A stretch of 64,000 bases of DNA, from positions 31,304,673 to 31,368,672 of the forward strand of contig NC_047062.1 in NCBI RefSeq assembly GCF_902459465.1, read 5' to 3'. This DNA comes from Asterias rubens. Taxonomy: Eukaryota > Echinodermata > Asteroidea > Forcipulatida > Asteriidae. Within the stretch, counting starts at the first letter, position 1. The number at the start of each line of letters is the position of its first letter. Below the pieces are notes generated by a model. The model saw only the letters and a list, made by a program, of their open reading frames with translations, ran no database searches and was not told where the DNA came from. This document shows, piece by piece, positions 43,437 through 56,422 of the stretch. The position numbers and the translations under genes were made by a program.

Positions 43437-45530
43437 GAGGCTTTCAACTTACCTGTTTACATAGAAGGTAGCTCTTTTTGTCAGGCTGTATGATGATAAC
43501 TTGGTCTCATCAGACATTTACTTGATGTTTTGGAGACTAGAGCTGCAGACAGGTAAACAAAACAAACACACCTTCTGTTAAAAACAAATATTTCAAGCCC
43601 AACCAAAGTCATTCTGTATAAACAAGAAAACAGGACTTATAACTATAAACAAAAAAAAGTAAAATTTTTCTCACTTTCTACTTTTTCTGAAAATCTAGAG
43701 CTGTCATCAAATCTGAGGAGATTGCACATGTACCCAGTCAGCTTGCCACGTTGTTACAACTTGATATTTGAAATGAAAATTCAAATCCTTTCAAGGTGAT
43801 CCCCTGGCTGCCACTTCCCAGGTTGTAGCGTAAACTTGGGTGTGATCACTGGCTTCATGGCAATTAACGGTTGTATGGCTTTTTACTTTCACCCCAAACA
43901 AAGATATTGACAAAATAGAAAGACCCCCAGCATCAGGCTACAAATCTCAGCTCTGTCGATTTTGCTTTGTTCAACCCCAAGCTTTTAAAAAACAAAAACA
44001 ATGCGTTCTGGTTATTTGCATCAAGTTAGCTTGCTTCCCATGTTGATTTTGTGTAAAGTACACTACACATAAGGCCTAACTAGGATCTCAATTTGGGTTT
44101 GAATATTGCTAAATTGCTTTTTTAGCAAACTTACCTTTTACTAAAAAGAGCAGTTCCTTAATCACATGCCAGTTTATTAGACATCTACTTGTTGAAGTGT
44201 AGACATCTTTGAAGATGGAAAGCCTTCCTGTAACAAAAACAAACAGTAGACTTCAAGTAATTATTTTTAACTGAATTGCTTTCACTTTAAAGTTGTTATC
44301 AAAAACACTTTCAGAACACCATGAACAGTTGAAAAACTATTCCAATATTTTCCAATACCTGAATAAAAAAAACCTAGTCACAATAGCCTCACAAAGCGCA
44401 ACCAGGGATTTAGTGCTTTAGTGTTTCATTTACCCCATTCTACCCTATAACACTATATTGTAACAAATCACTTCCACTTTCTTGGGAAAACTAAAAAGCA
44501 TACATGGACAGTTTGCAGTGAAAGACCCCCAAAATAATGTCAATTGTTTTTAAGATAATTTCCCCCAAGGTCAAATGGTAACACAGGACCTTCATATTTT
44601 ATTTACAAGATGACCCTAAATAATTATTGGTTAAAGTCATAAAATTTGGTGGTGGTCAGATGTAGGAAAAAAAAGCTACAGGCACTAAATATAGTAGAGC
44701 GCTCCATGCCACCCCCACACTTATAGGGTTCGAGATGGAAGTGATGCAAAATGAGAAATTGTTTATAAGAATTCTTGCCAGCATGTGGCCTCAATATTTC
44801 CATAACCTCTTCTGCTAAATCACTCGACTCCAACTTGGTTGTACTTTATAAGATCGGAATGAGACCCTGTGATATTAAACATCCATTTGAGCCTTTTGGC
44901 CCAAGTCCTTCTGAATCCTTCACTTTGGATACTGAAGAAGGAATTGGGATTGTAAGTATTCAATTTACCTGTTTACAGAGAAGGTAGTTCTTCATGCCAG
45001 GCTGTTTTATGATAAGTGGATCTCAGAGAGTTACTTGTTGACATGTAGATGTTTTGGAGACTGGAGCTGCAGGTAGGTAAACAAAATAAATACACCTTTT
45101 TGTTAAAACAACAGCCCAACGAAAGTCATTTTGACTAGCAACAGTGATTGGATGGGAGGTCAAAATCCTAAAACAGTTTGCTTGAGGTTTTTGTGTAGTT
45201 GTGGACTTTATTATCAGAACAAACCAACATTTTAAATTCAGTGTTGAATTTTGAAGGCTTGATTTTGGTTAAATTGATTCTTCCCTGAAACAAGTTACAC
45301 AGAACCTTGACTGGGCCCTTTCAGACTTACATGACAGAGGGGGCAGTGGCCCCCTTTGATTTTCCAAAGTTCTAGACTTATTTTTATGAAATTTGCCAAA
45401 ATTGTACATTTTTACCAAGCTCTGCATGATGACATTGATATAGTTTCAAGGGTACTTTTCATTTAAGCCTACTGGCCCAAGTCCTTCTGATTCCTTCACT
45501 TTGGATACTGAAGAAGGTTTTGAGACTGTT

Positions 45531-45720
45531 AAGCCTGGCTCAAACCCTCTGCGAATGTGAATGTTGATGTGAATTTGACATCACAACTCTGTTTTTGCTG
45601 CAATATTAGCAAGAGAGTTGAGAACAACTCAACTGCTTCAAATTCTGAAGTATTTGTGCCAATTTGTGATGTCAACATTCGTATGGCAAAGCGGCTTCAC
45701 AGGAAGTATGAACCGGGCTT
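45531..45720. mobile_element. MITE M2, same insertion site again
   Basis: AAGCCTGGCTCAAACCCTCT to AGGAAGTATGAACCGGGCTT, between GAGACTGT and GAGGCTTTCAACTT. Confidence 0.8.
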
Positions 45721-46239
45721 GAGGCTTTCAACTTACCTGTTTACAGAGAAGGTAGCTCTTTTTGTCAGGCTGTATGATGATAACTTGGTCTCATCAAACA
45801 TTACTTGTTGACATGTTGATGTTTTGGAGACCAAAAGAGCTGCAGGCAAAAAAACATACACACCTTCTGTTAAAAACAAATATTTCAAGGCCAACCAAAG
45901 TCATTCTGTATAAACAAGAAAACAGGTATGTATAACTAAAAAATGAAGAGTAATATTTTTCTGACTTTCTACTTTTTCTGAAACACTAGAGCTGTCATCC
46001 AATCCGAGGAGATTGCAATTGCACCCAGTCAGCTTGCCACACTGTTACAACTTGATGTTTGAAATGAAAATTCAAATCCCTTCAAAGTGATCCCCTGGCT
46101 GCTGCTTCCCAGGTTGTATCGTAAACTTGGGTGTGATCCCTGGCTACACGGCAGTTAACGGTTGTATGGCTTCTTACTTTCACCCCAAATAAAGATATTG
46201 ACAAAATAGGAAGACCCCCAGCATCAGGCTACAAATCTC

Positions 46240-46325
46240 AGTTGGTAGAGTAGAGTGGAGGCCATGGTTTTGAATCCCGCTCTAGTAAAATTTTCTGAGT
46301 TCAACGCCAAACTTAAAAAAAAAAA
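46240..46325 (+). mobile_element. SINE type D fragment
   Basis: CAGTTGGTAGAGTAGAGTGG, then TTTTGAATCCCGCTCTAGTA (B-box-like) and GTTCAACGCC. A deletion removed part of the tRNA-like head relative to 48,240. Confidence 0.5.
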
Positions 46326-47464
46326 ATCTCATTCTGATTATTTGCATCATGTAAGCTTGCTTCCAAGTAATGAGGTCTAACTAGGATCTCAATTTGTGTG
46401 TAAATACTACTAATATGCTTTTTTAGCAAACTTACCTTTTACTAAAAAAAAGCGGTTCATTAATCACAGGCCAGTTTATTAGACATCTACTTGTTGAAGT
46501 GTAGACATCTTTGAGATGGCAAGCCTTCCTGTAACAAAAACAAACAGTAGACTTCAAGTAATTATTTCTTTCACTTTAGAATTGGTATCAAAAATACTTT
46601 CAGAACACCAACAGTTGGAAAACTATTCAGATGAACTTTTGCAGATGAAGAATGATTTATAAATTAAGATTGGAGTAGATACACACATGGTGTTACCGCA
46701 AACAAAATAAGTCACAATGCAATGCATCAAATCCTATATAAGATTGATTTAGTTGCTGCAATCAAAATAAGCAACAGTGATTGGACGGGGGAGGTCAAAT
46801 TCATTTTTGTAGGCTTGATTTTGATAAAACTGATTCTTCCCTCAAACAAGTTTTACTTAACCCTAACAGGATTGGCTTTTTCAGACCTACATGGGACAGG
46901 GGGAGGGGGAGGGGGAGGGGCACATAGTTGCCCCCCCATTGTATTAAGTTCTAGAGTTGTTTTTATAATTGTACGTTTCACCAAATGTTCTGCATGATGA
47001 CACAGATATGGGATTTGTTAGATATAGTTTCAGACATTTAATTAAAGGGCACCTTTGGTAGTTAATTGACAACTGTTGTGTGTGCTGTTAATTATGAGTC
47101 TATCGTGTGACAAATCGCTTCCACTTTCTTGGGAAAACTAAAAAAACATGTGGCAAGTTTATGGTGAAAGACCCCCAAAATAACTACAATTGTTTTTTCA
47201 AATAATTTCAGAGGTAACAGAGGACCTTCATAATTTGTTTACAAGATGACCCTAAATAATTATTGGTTAAAGTCATACAATTTTGTGAAACAGGCAAAAG
47301 TATAGTAGTATAGTGGAAAAGAGGGCATCATGCCCCCCCCCCCAAAAAAAAAAAACCAACCCACACAAAACAATAACCACTGCCTCATCATAGCTTCAAT
47401 ATGGAAGTGATGCAAAAGGAGCAGTTGTTAAAATTTCTTGCCAGCCTCAACCTTTCTTCTCTTA

Positions 47465-47600
47465 TCGAAAAGTTTGCGGTAACACCATGTAATAACAATC
47501 TCTAAATGAGTTGGGGTGGTTCTGAAAAGAACCGTTGGATTAACTCGACGTTTCGATCAGTATGCTCTGATCGTCTTCTGGAGAATGCTGGACTCTGGAC
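47465..47600 (+). mobile_element. retroelement-end relic
   Basis: TTCTGAAAAGAACCGTTGGA is followed by CTCGACGTTTCGATCAGTAT and GCTCTGATCGTCTTCTGGAG. Recurs reversed at 33,125-33,350. Such 'acgtttcgatcag' ends are common at retroelement termini; the family is not named. Confidence 0.4.
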
Positions 47601-48239
47601 TCTTTCTTCTCTTCTTCTATATGTCACTCCACTCCAAATTGGTTGTACTTTATAAGATTTGAATGAGACCCTGTAAGAAGCAACTGTTATTTGAGCCTAC
47701 TGGCCCAAGTCCTTCTGAATCCCTCATTTTGGATACTGAAGAAGGAATTGGGACTGTAAGGGCTTCAATTTACCTGTTTACAGAGAAGGTAGTTCTTTTG
47801 GCCAGGCTGTATGATGATAAGTAGGTCCCAGATATTCAATTGTTGACATGTTGATGTTTGGGAGACATGAGCTGCAAGCAAGAAAACAAAACAAACACAC
47901 CTTTTTGTTACCAAACAAATATTTCTAGCCCCACCAAAATCATTTTTATATAAACAAGAAACGGGTATGTATTTACTAAAAAATATGAAGTAATATTTTT
48001 CTCACTTTCCACTTTTTCTGAAACAAGAGCTGTCATCCAATCTGAGGAGATTGCAAATGCACCAAGTCAGCTTGCCACATTGTTTGCAACTTGATGTTTG
48101 AAATAAAAATTTGAATTCCTTCCTGGCTGCTACTTCCCAGGTTGTATCGTAAACTTGGGTGTGATCCCTGGCAGTCAATGGTTGTGTGGCTTCTTACTTG
48201 CACCTCAAACAAAGATATCGACAAAATAGGTAGACCCCC

Positions 48240-48350
48240 AGCATCAGGCTAGTATACTTCAGTTGGTAGAGTAGAGAGCTAGCACATTAACCTGGAGGCC
48301 GTTGGTTTGAATTCCGCTCAAGTAAATTTTTCTTAGTTCAACCCAAAACA
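48240..48350 (+). mobile_element. SINE type D
   Basis: TCAGTTGGTAGAGTAGAGAG, then GAGGCCGTTGGTTTGAATTC (degenerate B box), CGCTCAAGTAA and a TTAGTTCAACCC tail. Confidence 0.55.
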
Positions 48351-50399
48351 CTTCCCATTTATAAGCCATTTGCGAGTTAGATTTGAATAATGTCTGGTAC
48401 AATTATGGCTTGCTTAGTCACAAAAGTTACCGCTTACATTTGAATTCCTTAGACTACAGAGACAGTTAATATGTCACATGATTCGAAGCAAGCTTTTGTA
48501 TAGCAAACTCCAGATGAGCAGACCCTGGTACCCATTGTGCCTTACACATCCATTCAAAAGCAAAAGCAAAAGGTTGACCTGAATCATTTAAAATACATGT
48601 AGCAACTGTCTCTATACTCTGAGGAATTCCAACTTAAGTGGTGACTTGTGACCAAGCATGTCATTGTACCAGACAGAATTAAAATCTAACACACAAATCG
48701 CCCATTGATTTTGTGTAATGTATGTATCAGGCCTAACTAAGATTACTAATTTGCCTTTTTTTTTGCAAATTTACCTTTCAATTAAAAAGTGCAGTTCCTT
48801 AATCACAGGCCAGTTTATTAATCTACTGGTTGAAGTGTAGACATCTTTGGATATAGCAAGCCTTCCTGTAAAAAAAACAAAAAAAAACAGTAGACTTCAA
48901 ATAATTACTTTCATTGCTTTCAATTTTTATAAAACATACTTACAGAACACAAACAATTTGGAAAAACTATTCTGAGGAACTTGTGCCGATCAAGATTATT
49001 TTAAGCAACAGTGATTGGAGGGGGAAGGTCAAACAGTTTTCTTGAGTTTTTTTGTTGGTGTAAACTTTACAACCAGTTAAAACAAACCAATATTTAAAGT
49101 TCAGTGTTGAGTTTCGTAGGCTTGATTTGGGTCAAATTGATACTTCCCTCAAACAAGTTTCACTTTACCTTATCAGGACTGGGCCTTTTCCAAATAAAAG
49201 GGAAGGGGCTGTCACATTTTTGTTTGACAACTTTTTTTTTTTTTCCACAGGTTGACATTCCCTCTCACTTTGAGGGAAATACTAATTAAAAGCTACAGGC
49301 ACAAATATGGTAGAGGGTGCCATGTGTCCCCACCCCCTCTTAGGGTTTTAATGTAATTTAGAGGTATCATTTCAAGGTGGAAGTGATGCAAAAAGATCAA
49401 TATTGTTAAGAATATTGTTAAGAATATTTGCCAGCATCTGGCCTCATCCTTTCCATGTCCTCTTCTTCTATGTCACTCCACTCCAAGTTGGTTGTACATT
49501 TTTAAAGATTGGAATGAGACCCTGTGATATGCAGCCATCATTTGAGCCTATACTGGCCCAAGTCCTTCTGAATCCCTCATTTTGAATACTGAAGAAGGAA
49601 TTGGGATTGTAAGGGTTTCAATTTACCTGGTTACAGAGAAGGTAGTTTTTGATGCCAGGTTGATGATGATAAGTGGGTCTCAGATATTCAAATGTTGACA
49701 CGTTGAAGTTTGGAGACCAGAGCTGCAGGCAGACAAAACAAAACAAATACACATTTGAAGTGTAGACATCTTTGGATATAGCAAGCCAATCTGTAACAAA
49801 AACCAGCAGTGGACTTCAAATAATTACTTTCAAAAAATTGCTTTCACTTAGGCCTACTTCCAGAACACCAACAATTTAGAAAAACTATTCAGAGGAACTA
49901 TTGCATATCAAGACTTTTTAAGCAACATTGATTGGAGGGGGAGGTCAAACAGTTTGCTCGAGTTTTTGTCACTCTAATCCAAATTGGTTTACTTTATAAG
50001 ATTGGAATGAGACCCTGTAATAAGCAATTGTTATTTGAGCCAACTGGCCCAAGTCCTTCTGAATCATTCACTTTGGATATTGAAGAAGGAATTGAGACTG
50101 TAAGGGCTTCAATTTACCTGTTTACAGAGAAGGTAGTTTTTTTGCCAGGCTGTATGCTGATGATTGGGTCTCAGATATTCAATTCTTGACACCTTGATGT
50201 TTTGGAGACTAGAACTGCAGGCAGGAGAACAAAACAAACAAACCTTTTGTTAACAAAAAATATTTCTGACAGTAATTTCAATTACAATTATTTTGTATAA
50301 TCTATAGCTAATAAAATAACAGGCATTTTTTGCTTACTTTCCATTTTTCTTGAAACAATACAGCCTTGATCAATGCTGATGAGAATGCAGAACCTTTTT

Positions 50400-53317
50400 T
50401 ATAAAACAATAACAGAATGTAGCAAGTATTTACCTACTTTTGAACCTGTCATGACCAAGTTGACATTCATGAAATACATTTACTCAATGGTTTAGATTAA
50501 TTTAAACAAAATTCAGGCATAAGCCCAATTGCAAGTAAATTTACATTAAAACTTCCACTTTCTAGAAGTTTTGCATAGATGTGTCTACAGATAATTATGC
50601 AAATAGTGTGCGAATATTCATTATTTTGTCAACACATGAGCAACTATTTTTTTTCTTAATTGGAACAAAGTAAAATGTCAGATCTGTTAATGTGGTCATT
50701 CTTTTGTCATTCAGTCATTTGTATAACTATCATGTTTTATGGGTGTAATTTTCAATTGTATAACTATAAACTATTATCCTTTGAATGTCTAATATAATGA
50801 TTTTTTTTAATACAAAATTGTCTGTGCTTTAATTTTTTTAAGCACAAGATACAAGGCAACTTCTATTGTATCCTTGTATTTAAAAATAGCAATAAACCAA
50901 ATCAATCGCACAATAGAATACAATGGCCCAAAAGGTATAAGAATAGCCAAGAATGTCTGGAATTAGGCGTTTCCTTTATGTGAGTGTGTAGAGAAATGCG
51001 AGTTAGTGTGCAAGGAGAGTGTGGTTTGACCAAGAAACACCTTAGTCATCAGCAATGTATGCATGGGCTCAATTTCATACAGCAGTTCAGTAGAAAAAAA
51101 TGCTAAGCAACTTTGCTTAGCAAAAAATTGAGCAGGGCACCAGTTGCTACAATGTAGACTTAATAGAATTTTGGCTGGTATCCAGTCTCTGTTAGGCAAG
51201 ATTTTTCTGCTTACAGGCTTTATGAAACAAGGTCCTGTTTTTTGGACACTACATGCATTGATCTCACTTCTCTCTTGAAACTGTTGGGGCAATTGGCTAA
51301 ATGAAACATTCCATTTGCTCTATAAGCAGTGGAAGGCAGTGGAACACTGAGACAAACTTTGATGTGTAGAGGCTGACATTGTTGTGACTTGCCCAGTGAT
51401 GGACAGCAAGGGGAATCATCAAACTGCAAACTCGTAAGTTGATCTTTTTATATTAGAAACCCATAATTGATTATTTTTTAATAGAATTGTCAACCTCAGA
51501 TACATAATGGACAATGTAGGCCTACAATAATATTCTCTCACGATAATGCGGGATCCACTAAATTATTGAGTCTCTTGGACACAAGATTGCCTTTATCAGC
51601 CAACAGAGTGTGTTGTCAGGTTGCCTTTCCACACAGTGCAAAAATGCACACTAAATTTTCTGGGTACCAGCCTTTGACTGTCCACATCAGAACGACAATG
51701 TGTTGCTGATCACAAGTAATATTCAAGTTTCTTGTCCGGAGCAAATTATTTATTGTTGGCTTACAGAAGTGAAATAGACATCGGTACATTTTGCAGTACA
51801 GTTATTGATTTTTGGTGGGTAAAAACGTGATCTTGTTTTTTTTAGCTTGAATATGTATGATAATTATAACTATAACACTCCTTACTAATATTATGCCTTT
51901 TCATTGGTTTAGAGCGCGTCACATGATATGTCTTAGTTTTACTAGACGGCCGCCGTGTGATAGTGCATCGTTTGCCGTGTGAGAGTGCATCGTTTGTTGT
52001 GTGATAGTCCGACGACTATCACACGGTGTGCAGTACCCAGACGTCTTTTTACCCACCTCGAACCCAATCAGTTGTGTATTTGGTATCTGAAACGCGCGTA
52101 TGAAACGTTACGTGTACAAAGATGACAAATAGTCTGTTGGGTGTTATAAAACAAATATTGACTGCTTTAACTCGTGGAATGGTTAAAACTACAACTCCCT
52201 CGGTGATCCCGAATTTTTTTATTTTGCAGCCAGCAAGAATGGCTTTCACGTAACGTCCGTCGATGTCGGTTTTTTTCGAAAATTTAATATCGAGTATACT
52301 CGATATATCGAGTATTTCCCGCGCGCAAGATGGAAGCCTAAAAACAGCACTTGGTATACTATATATATACCGTAGACTGACAGTTTAATAGGGTTACATT
52401 TCAACCTGTTTTTGTCTGATCCCCCGAACTTGTTTGTAGTCCAAACAATTTCAGATTGCGTAGTCCCGCCCCGATTATTTCTTTACACCAAAGTATGATC
52501 GCCGCTACCGCTGGCTTGGCCAATTGGTGAACGCTCACCACAATTCTCGATTCGTGATTGGCCATGATTGGCTGCTCAAAATGACACAAAGCCTTTGTGA
52601 GTTGCGTGACTCGCCGACATTAAGGTGTCAGTTGCCGATGCATTGACGTAGAAGTGTCAATCAAGTTGTCCGACGGGCGCGCGGACTACCTTTACGGTTG
52701 AAAATGGTTGAGATAATCATCGAAAAAAAATCACTAGAAAGTCCCGCAAAACACAGACCTACCACTCCGCGATCATAATATACAACGCACGCAGCATGCA
52801 GTCACATAGTCTCCAATAAAGGCTCGTAGTCTTTTTACTTTGCATTCTATAACAAAGGCAAGAAACATTGAATGCTAGAACGCCCTCTATTGTCGAAATA
52901 ACGCAGTGCATCACGCGATACTGCCTTGACCAAAGACTGCATGTGTCTGCGCATGCTTGGGCAAACGGGTTTTCCCCCCGAATTGCAATAACCATACATG
53001 CTGGTGTGCACGCTTAAACCGTACAACAGCATAGTCTTCGCTGGTACGCACGCAATAGCCGCCGACAGCGTGGTCTGCGAAGCATATACTTCCTCGAAAA
53101 TGTTAGCTTGTTTACCGAAAACAACACAACGTGTAGGCTTTATTTGACCAAAATGACGCCATTACGATACCTTGGATTGATAGAAAGATTATTTTACTGT
53201 ATAACGTAAGATTGTTTTCTTCCTTGTTTTGCTTTGTCTTGTTGATTCGGGGAAGTTTTTGCAGGGTATTTTTGCAAAGTCAATAATGCTGTGATGAAGA
53301 CGCATTAATTTTGATCA
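50400..53317. other. long stretch without a recognisable gene
   Basis: AT-rich to ~51.9 kb, then GC-richer with GAGAGTGCATCGTTTG-type repeats at 51,960-52,020. The palindromic tract ATATCGAGTATACTCGATAT lies near 52,290. A partial M3 MITE (GGGCTCAATTTCATACAGCA ... AAACAAGGTCCTG) lies at 51,064-51,240. Reverse frames at 52.0-53.0 kb lack splice sites or family motifs. Confidence 0.45.
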
Positions 53318-53324
53318 CATGCAC

Positions 53325-54399
53325 CAGGCCTCAAATTTCCCGATTTTTAGGGCAAGGCCACTTTGGCCTTGAATTTGTCAAATTTTGAAAGGGCACCAAG
53401 GCCATGGGGTAGGGCACCAAGGCCAACTTAAAATTTCAAAAAGGGCATCAAGGCCATAAAAAATAAAGATCATGAAACAATTTCTGTTCAGGTCCATGAA
53501 GGCTATTTTAATGAACCATTTCATTACTTTTGCTTTCCTTTAACAAAAAAACATCAAGTATTTTTAAATGTATTTAATTTTATTGATTAATGGGAAGTAA
53601 AAGTAAGCATCCATTTTTTGTTGCGATGGCCAGACGTAAACAATGAACTGTCACTTAACTGTGTGCAGCGGAGATTTTGATGCGACGGCCGGACGTAAAC
53701 AATGAGCTGTCACTTGACTCTGTGTGCAGAGCGGAGATTTATTCAACGGACATACATGTACATGTACCATACATGTACATGTACCTTTCATGTACATGTA
53801 CATGATGCGTGATTTACGTAACATGGCCCACGTGCACAAACATGTACGAGTACCAGTGAACAAGCACCAATACCAGTGGAATAGGCGGACGCCCAACCTC
53901 GAATGGAACCGAAATTGTGATTAGCTGGTACCCATCATGGACAACCTTGCGTGGGTACGCGTGTTGCAAGATGAGTACCAGTGCGATTGTTCTCAAATGG
54001 TCGTTGCAAGTACATCCGGCCCGTGTATAAACTTCGAGTACACAATGTCTATGATGGATGCACGTCTGTCGTTCGTTCTGCATCGTGCACACACACATGC
54101 ACTGCATGGATATGCTGCCGTCCGTTTAAATTCCGTGTGATGAGCATTCCACCGACCGCGCTCTGTGTGCGTGTATTAATATAGAATGTACATGTAAGTG
54201 TTTGATTTTATGTGCACACAGACGGATGGTGGTGTATCAAAACATAAATTTTGATATCAAAAAGGGCACGGCGGCCATCGGAGAAAAAGGGCACGGCCTT
54301 TTTGGCCGCGAAAATGTCTGATTTTCTCGGGGCACCACGGCCAGTAAGCAGGGCACCGGCGGCCATGGCCGTCGTGGCCGCCGGGAAATTTGAGGCCTG
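53325..54399 (+). mobile_element. DNA transposon 'T1', copy 1 (1,075 bp)
   Basis: Terminal inverted repeat CAGGCCTCAAATTTCCCG (right end CGGGAAATTTGAGGCCTG), flanked by an exact 7-bp duplication CATGCAC at 53,318-53,324 and 54,400-54,406. Both ends carry 'ggcac ... ggcc' blocks (AGGGCACCAAGGCCA; GGGCACGGCGGCCATC). The centre has a TACATGTACATG palindromic run and GTGCACAC tracts. No transposase, so non-autonomous. The CAG-start ends recall hAT elements, but hAT duplications are 8 bp, so the class is open. Confidence 0.85.
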
Positions 54400-54659
54400 C
54401 ATGCACAATGGGAAGTTGCATCTTAAACAGCCGATAGGCTGGGGCAGCAGCGGCGGTTTCTTTTGAGGTTTTACCGTGCGCTCGCCGCGGGGTCGTGAAC
54501 TTCTGCGGCGGCCGGTGGCTGATGGCGAAAACACAAAGAACAAGCAGACATACTTGGTTGTAAAGCGTACTTTATTTAATAGGGCAACTCAAAATGATGA
54601 AACTACATAACGACGACGGCTTTTCTAATACTCAAACACAGATTTCTTTTAAATAATCG

Positions 54660-54835
54660 GACACTGTTTTGGTATTTTCGATATCATTTAGGAACATCGA
54701 CATTTTCAAAACATCGAAATTTTCGATATATCGAAAATCCGATATTACGATGTGATTATAAAAGTGACATTGGCGATTTCGATGTCAAAAAAATATCGAG
54801 TTTTTGAGTATTTTCGATATTACTTTCACGCTTAG
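54660..54835. repeat. CGATATATCG-rich palindromic tract
   Basis: Dense TCGATAT/ATATCGA words (AATTTTCGATATATCGAAAA) over ~170 bp. A similar tract lies at ~52,270-52,320. Probably the arm of a foldback element; boundaries are unclear. Confidence 0.4.
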
Positions 54836-54989
54836 CACATCCGATTTGTAAAATTTGGTTTGCAACCAATAAGAATTAGGCCTACTTACATGGTTAGCAA
54901 ACTGTTTGGAAAAAATAAGTTTGCATACTAGCAACATGGCTTAGGCCTAAATGCTTAGAAAATCTGCTGAGCAAAATTTAGTTTGCAAC

Positions 54990-55256
54990 CAGGGCCCAGT
55001 TTCATTATTTCATTCAGCTGATAAGTAGAAATACTGTTTGACAAATTTCTTTGCCAAGCAAAAATACAGTCAAGCACCAGCCAAAACTATACAAACTTAA
55101 TGTAACAAGTTTTTTTGTGCAAAAAAATAGTTGATGGCCTGACGTTTTGACCCTAGCAGAGTCTTTCTTGAAGGCTAAATGACAACACAACAAACATGAA
55201 CAGGTAACTAAGTGAAACAAGTTTTTTGTGCTTACAGGATTTATGGAATTGGGTGC
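54990..55256. mobile_element. MITE M3-like copy
   Basis: Begins AGGGCCCAGTTTCATTATTT and ends GGATTTATGGAATTGGGTGC. The interior has GCAAAAATACAGTCAAGCAC and an embedded TGACGTTTTGACCCTAGCAG tract, the inverse of that at ~35,695. Confidence 0.5.
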
Positions 55257-55545
55257 TGTAAGAATGGCTCGCACACTTAGCAAATCTACTTAGCAAAATT
55301 AAGTTTGCACCAATAAGATTAAGAATGGCTTGTTTGCTTAGCAAATCTGCTTGACAAAAAATGTTTGCAGCCTGTGAAAATGGGTTGTACATTCTAAGCA
55401 CAAATTTCCAATGCCCCCCCCCCCCACCCCATAGAAAATGGACATAATGATCACAGAAATTTAAATAAAAAGAGGAAAATGTGTTGTTTATTATCAAAAA
55501 TAAATCGAAATCGGGGCCACACAATGCCCTGAGTCGTGGATTGAG

Positions 55546-56417
55546 GGAAGGCACTAAAAACTAACCTCTACAGCGGTTCGGAACTTTTCGTGTGCTCTCG
55601 GAACATTCCGGCACGGTTCGCGACGATCCCCCACGCAGCAGGTTTGGGGAGTTGTTACATATAAGTGGACTAACCACTAGGACCTGGTTGTTAATGATTT
55701 TGTGTCTAAAAGATGCAAGTACTGCTTCAGACCTCTTTATTTAAGTACATTTGTAGCAGCAGGTTTGGGGAGTTGTTATGTAAGAGTGGACTAACCACTG
55801 GGTCCTGGTTGCTTATATTTTCATGTTTAAAAGATGCAAGCACTGCTTCAGAGTCAGACCTCTTTATTCAAGTACATTTGTAGCAGCAGGCTTGGGGAGT
55901 TGTTACATAAGAGTGGACTAACCACTAGGACCTGGTTGTTAATATTTTTATGTCTAAAAGATCAGTACTGCTTCAGACCTCTATATTAAAGTACATTTGT
56001 AGCAGCAGGTTTGGGGAGTTGTTACATAAGAGTGGACTAACCACTGGGACCTGGTTGTTTATATTTTCATGTTTAAAAGATGCAAGCATTGCTTCAGACC
56101 TCTTTATTCAAGTACATTTGTAGCAGCAGGCTTGGGGAGTTGTTACATAAGAGTTGACTAACCACTGGGACCTGGTTGTTTATATTTTCATGTTTAAAAG
56201 ATGCAAGCATTGCTTCAGACCTCTTTATTCAAGTACATTTGTAGCAGCAGGTTTGGGGAGTTGTTACATAAGAGTGGACTAACCACTAGGACCTGGTTGT
56301 TAATATTTTCATGTCTAAAAGATGCAAGCATATGCAAAATGACGTCATAAGGTCATTCTCGCTCGGGTATTCTCCGATGGGCCGAACCGCTGTGGAGTTA
56401 AGTATTTAGTGCCTTCC
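55546..56417. mobile_element. DNA transposon 'T2' carrying a 120-bp satellite
   Basis: Inverted ends GGAAGGCACTAAA (right end TTTAGTGCCTTCC; see finding on the TAGT variation), then ACAGCGGTTCGG at both sides. A 9-bp target duplication TGGATTGAG lies at 55,537-55,545 and, after removal of the T1 copy inserted in it, at 56,418-56,422 continuing at 57,496-57,504. The 9-bp size fits Mutator-like elements. The body is six tandem ~120-bp units plus GGGGATCGTCG/CGATGGGCC flanks. No transposase. Confidence 0.8.
55635..56335. repeat. 120-bp tandem array, six units, inside T2
   Basis: GCAGCAGG begins units at 55,635, 55,755, 55,883, 56,002, 56,123 and 56,244 (spacing 119-128). Each unit has GTTTGGGGAGTTGTTACATA, GTGGACTAACCACT and TCTTTATTCAAGTACATTTG. 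Unit 2 has an 8-bp insertion. GTGGACTAACCACT contains the near-palindrome GTGGNNNNACCAC. Confidence 0.9.
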
Positions 56418-56422
56418 TGGAT

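Larger units (their letters stand above)
40770..50300 (-). repeat. ~2.3-kb segmental tandem repeat containing exon-like motifs
   Basis: Landmarks recur in the same order. TTACTAAAAAGAGCAGTTCC-type blocks lie at 44,135, 46,436 and 48,775 (spacing ~2.3 kb). AAGTCCTTCTGAATCCTTCA is at ~43,190, 44,903, 45,478, 47,705 and 50,050, and a tract with CCAATCTGAGGAGATTGCA at 42,892, 43,707, 45,997 and 48,038. On the minus strand each unit has one or two ~90-100 bp blocks bounded by CAG| and |GTAAG: 42,654-42,752; 43,453-43,542; 44,135-44,227; 44,969-45,066; 45,737-45,839; 46,436-46,528; 47,774-47,871; 48,775-48,865; 49,627-49,722; 50,118-50,214. Their common core is CATCTACA.GTCAACAAGTA. Several have stops in every shared frame, so coding is doubtful. 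Units are unequal and partly deleted. Confidence 0.75.
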
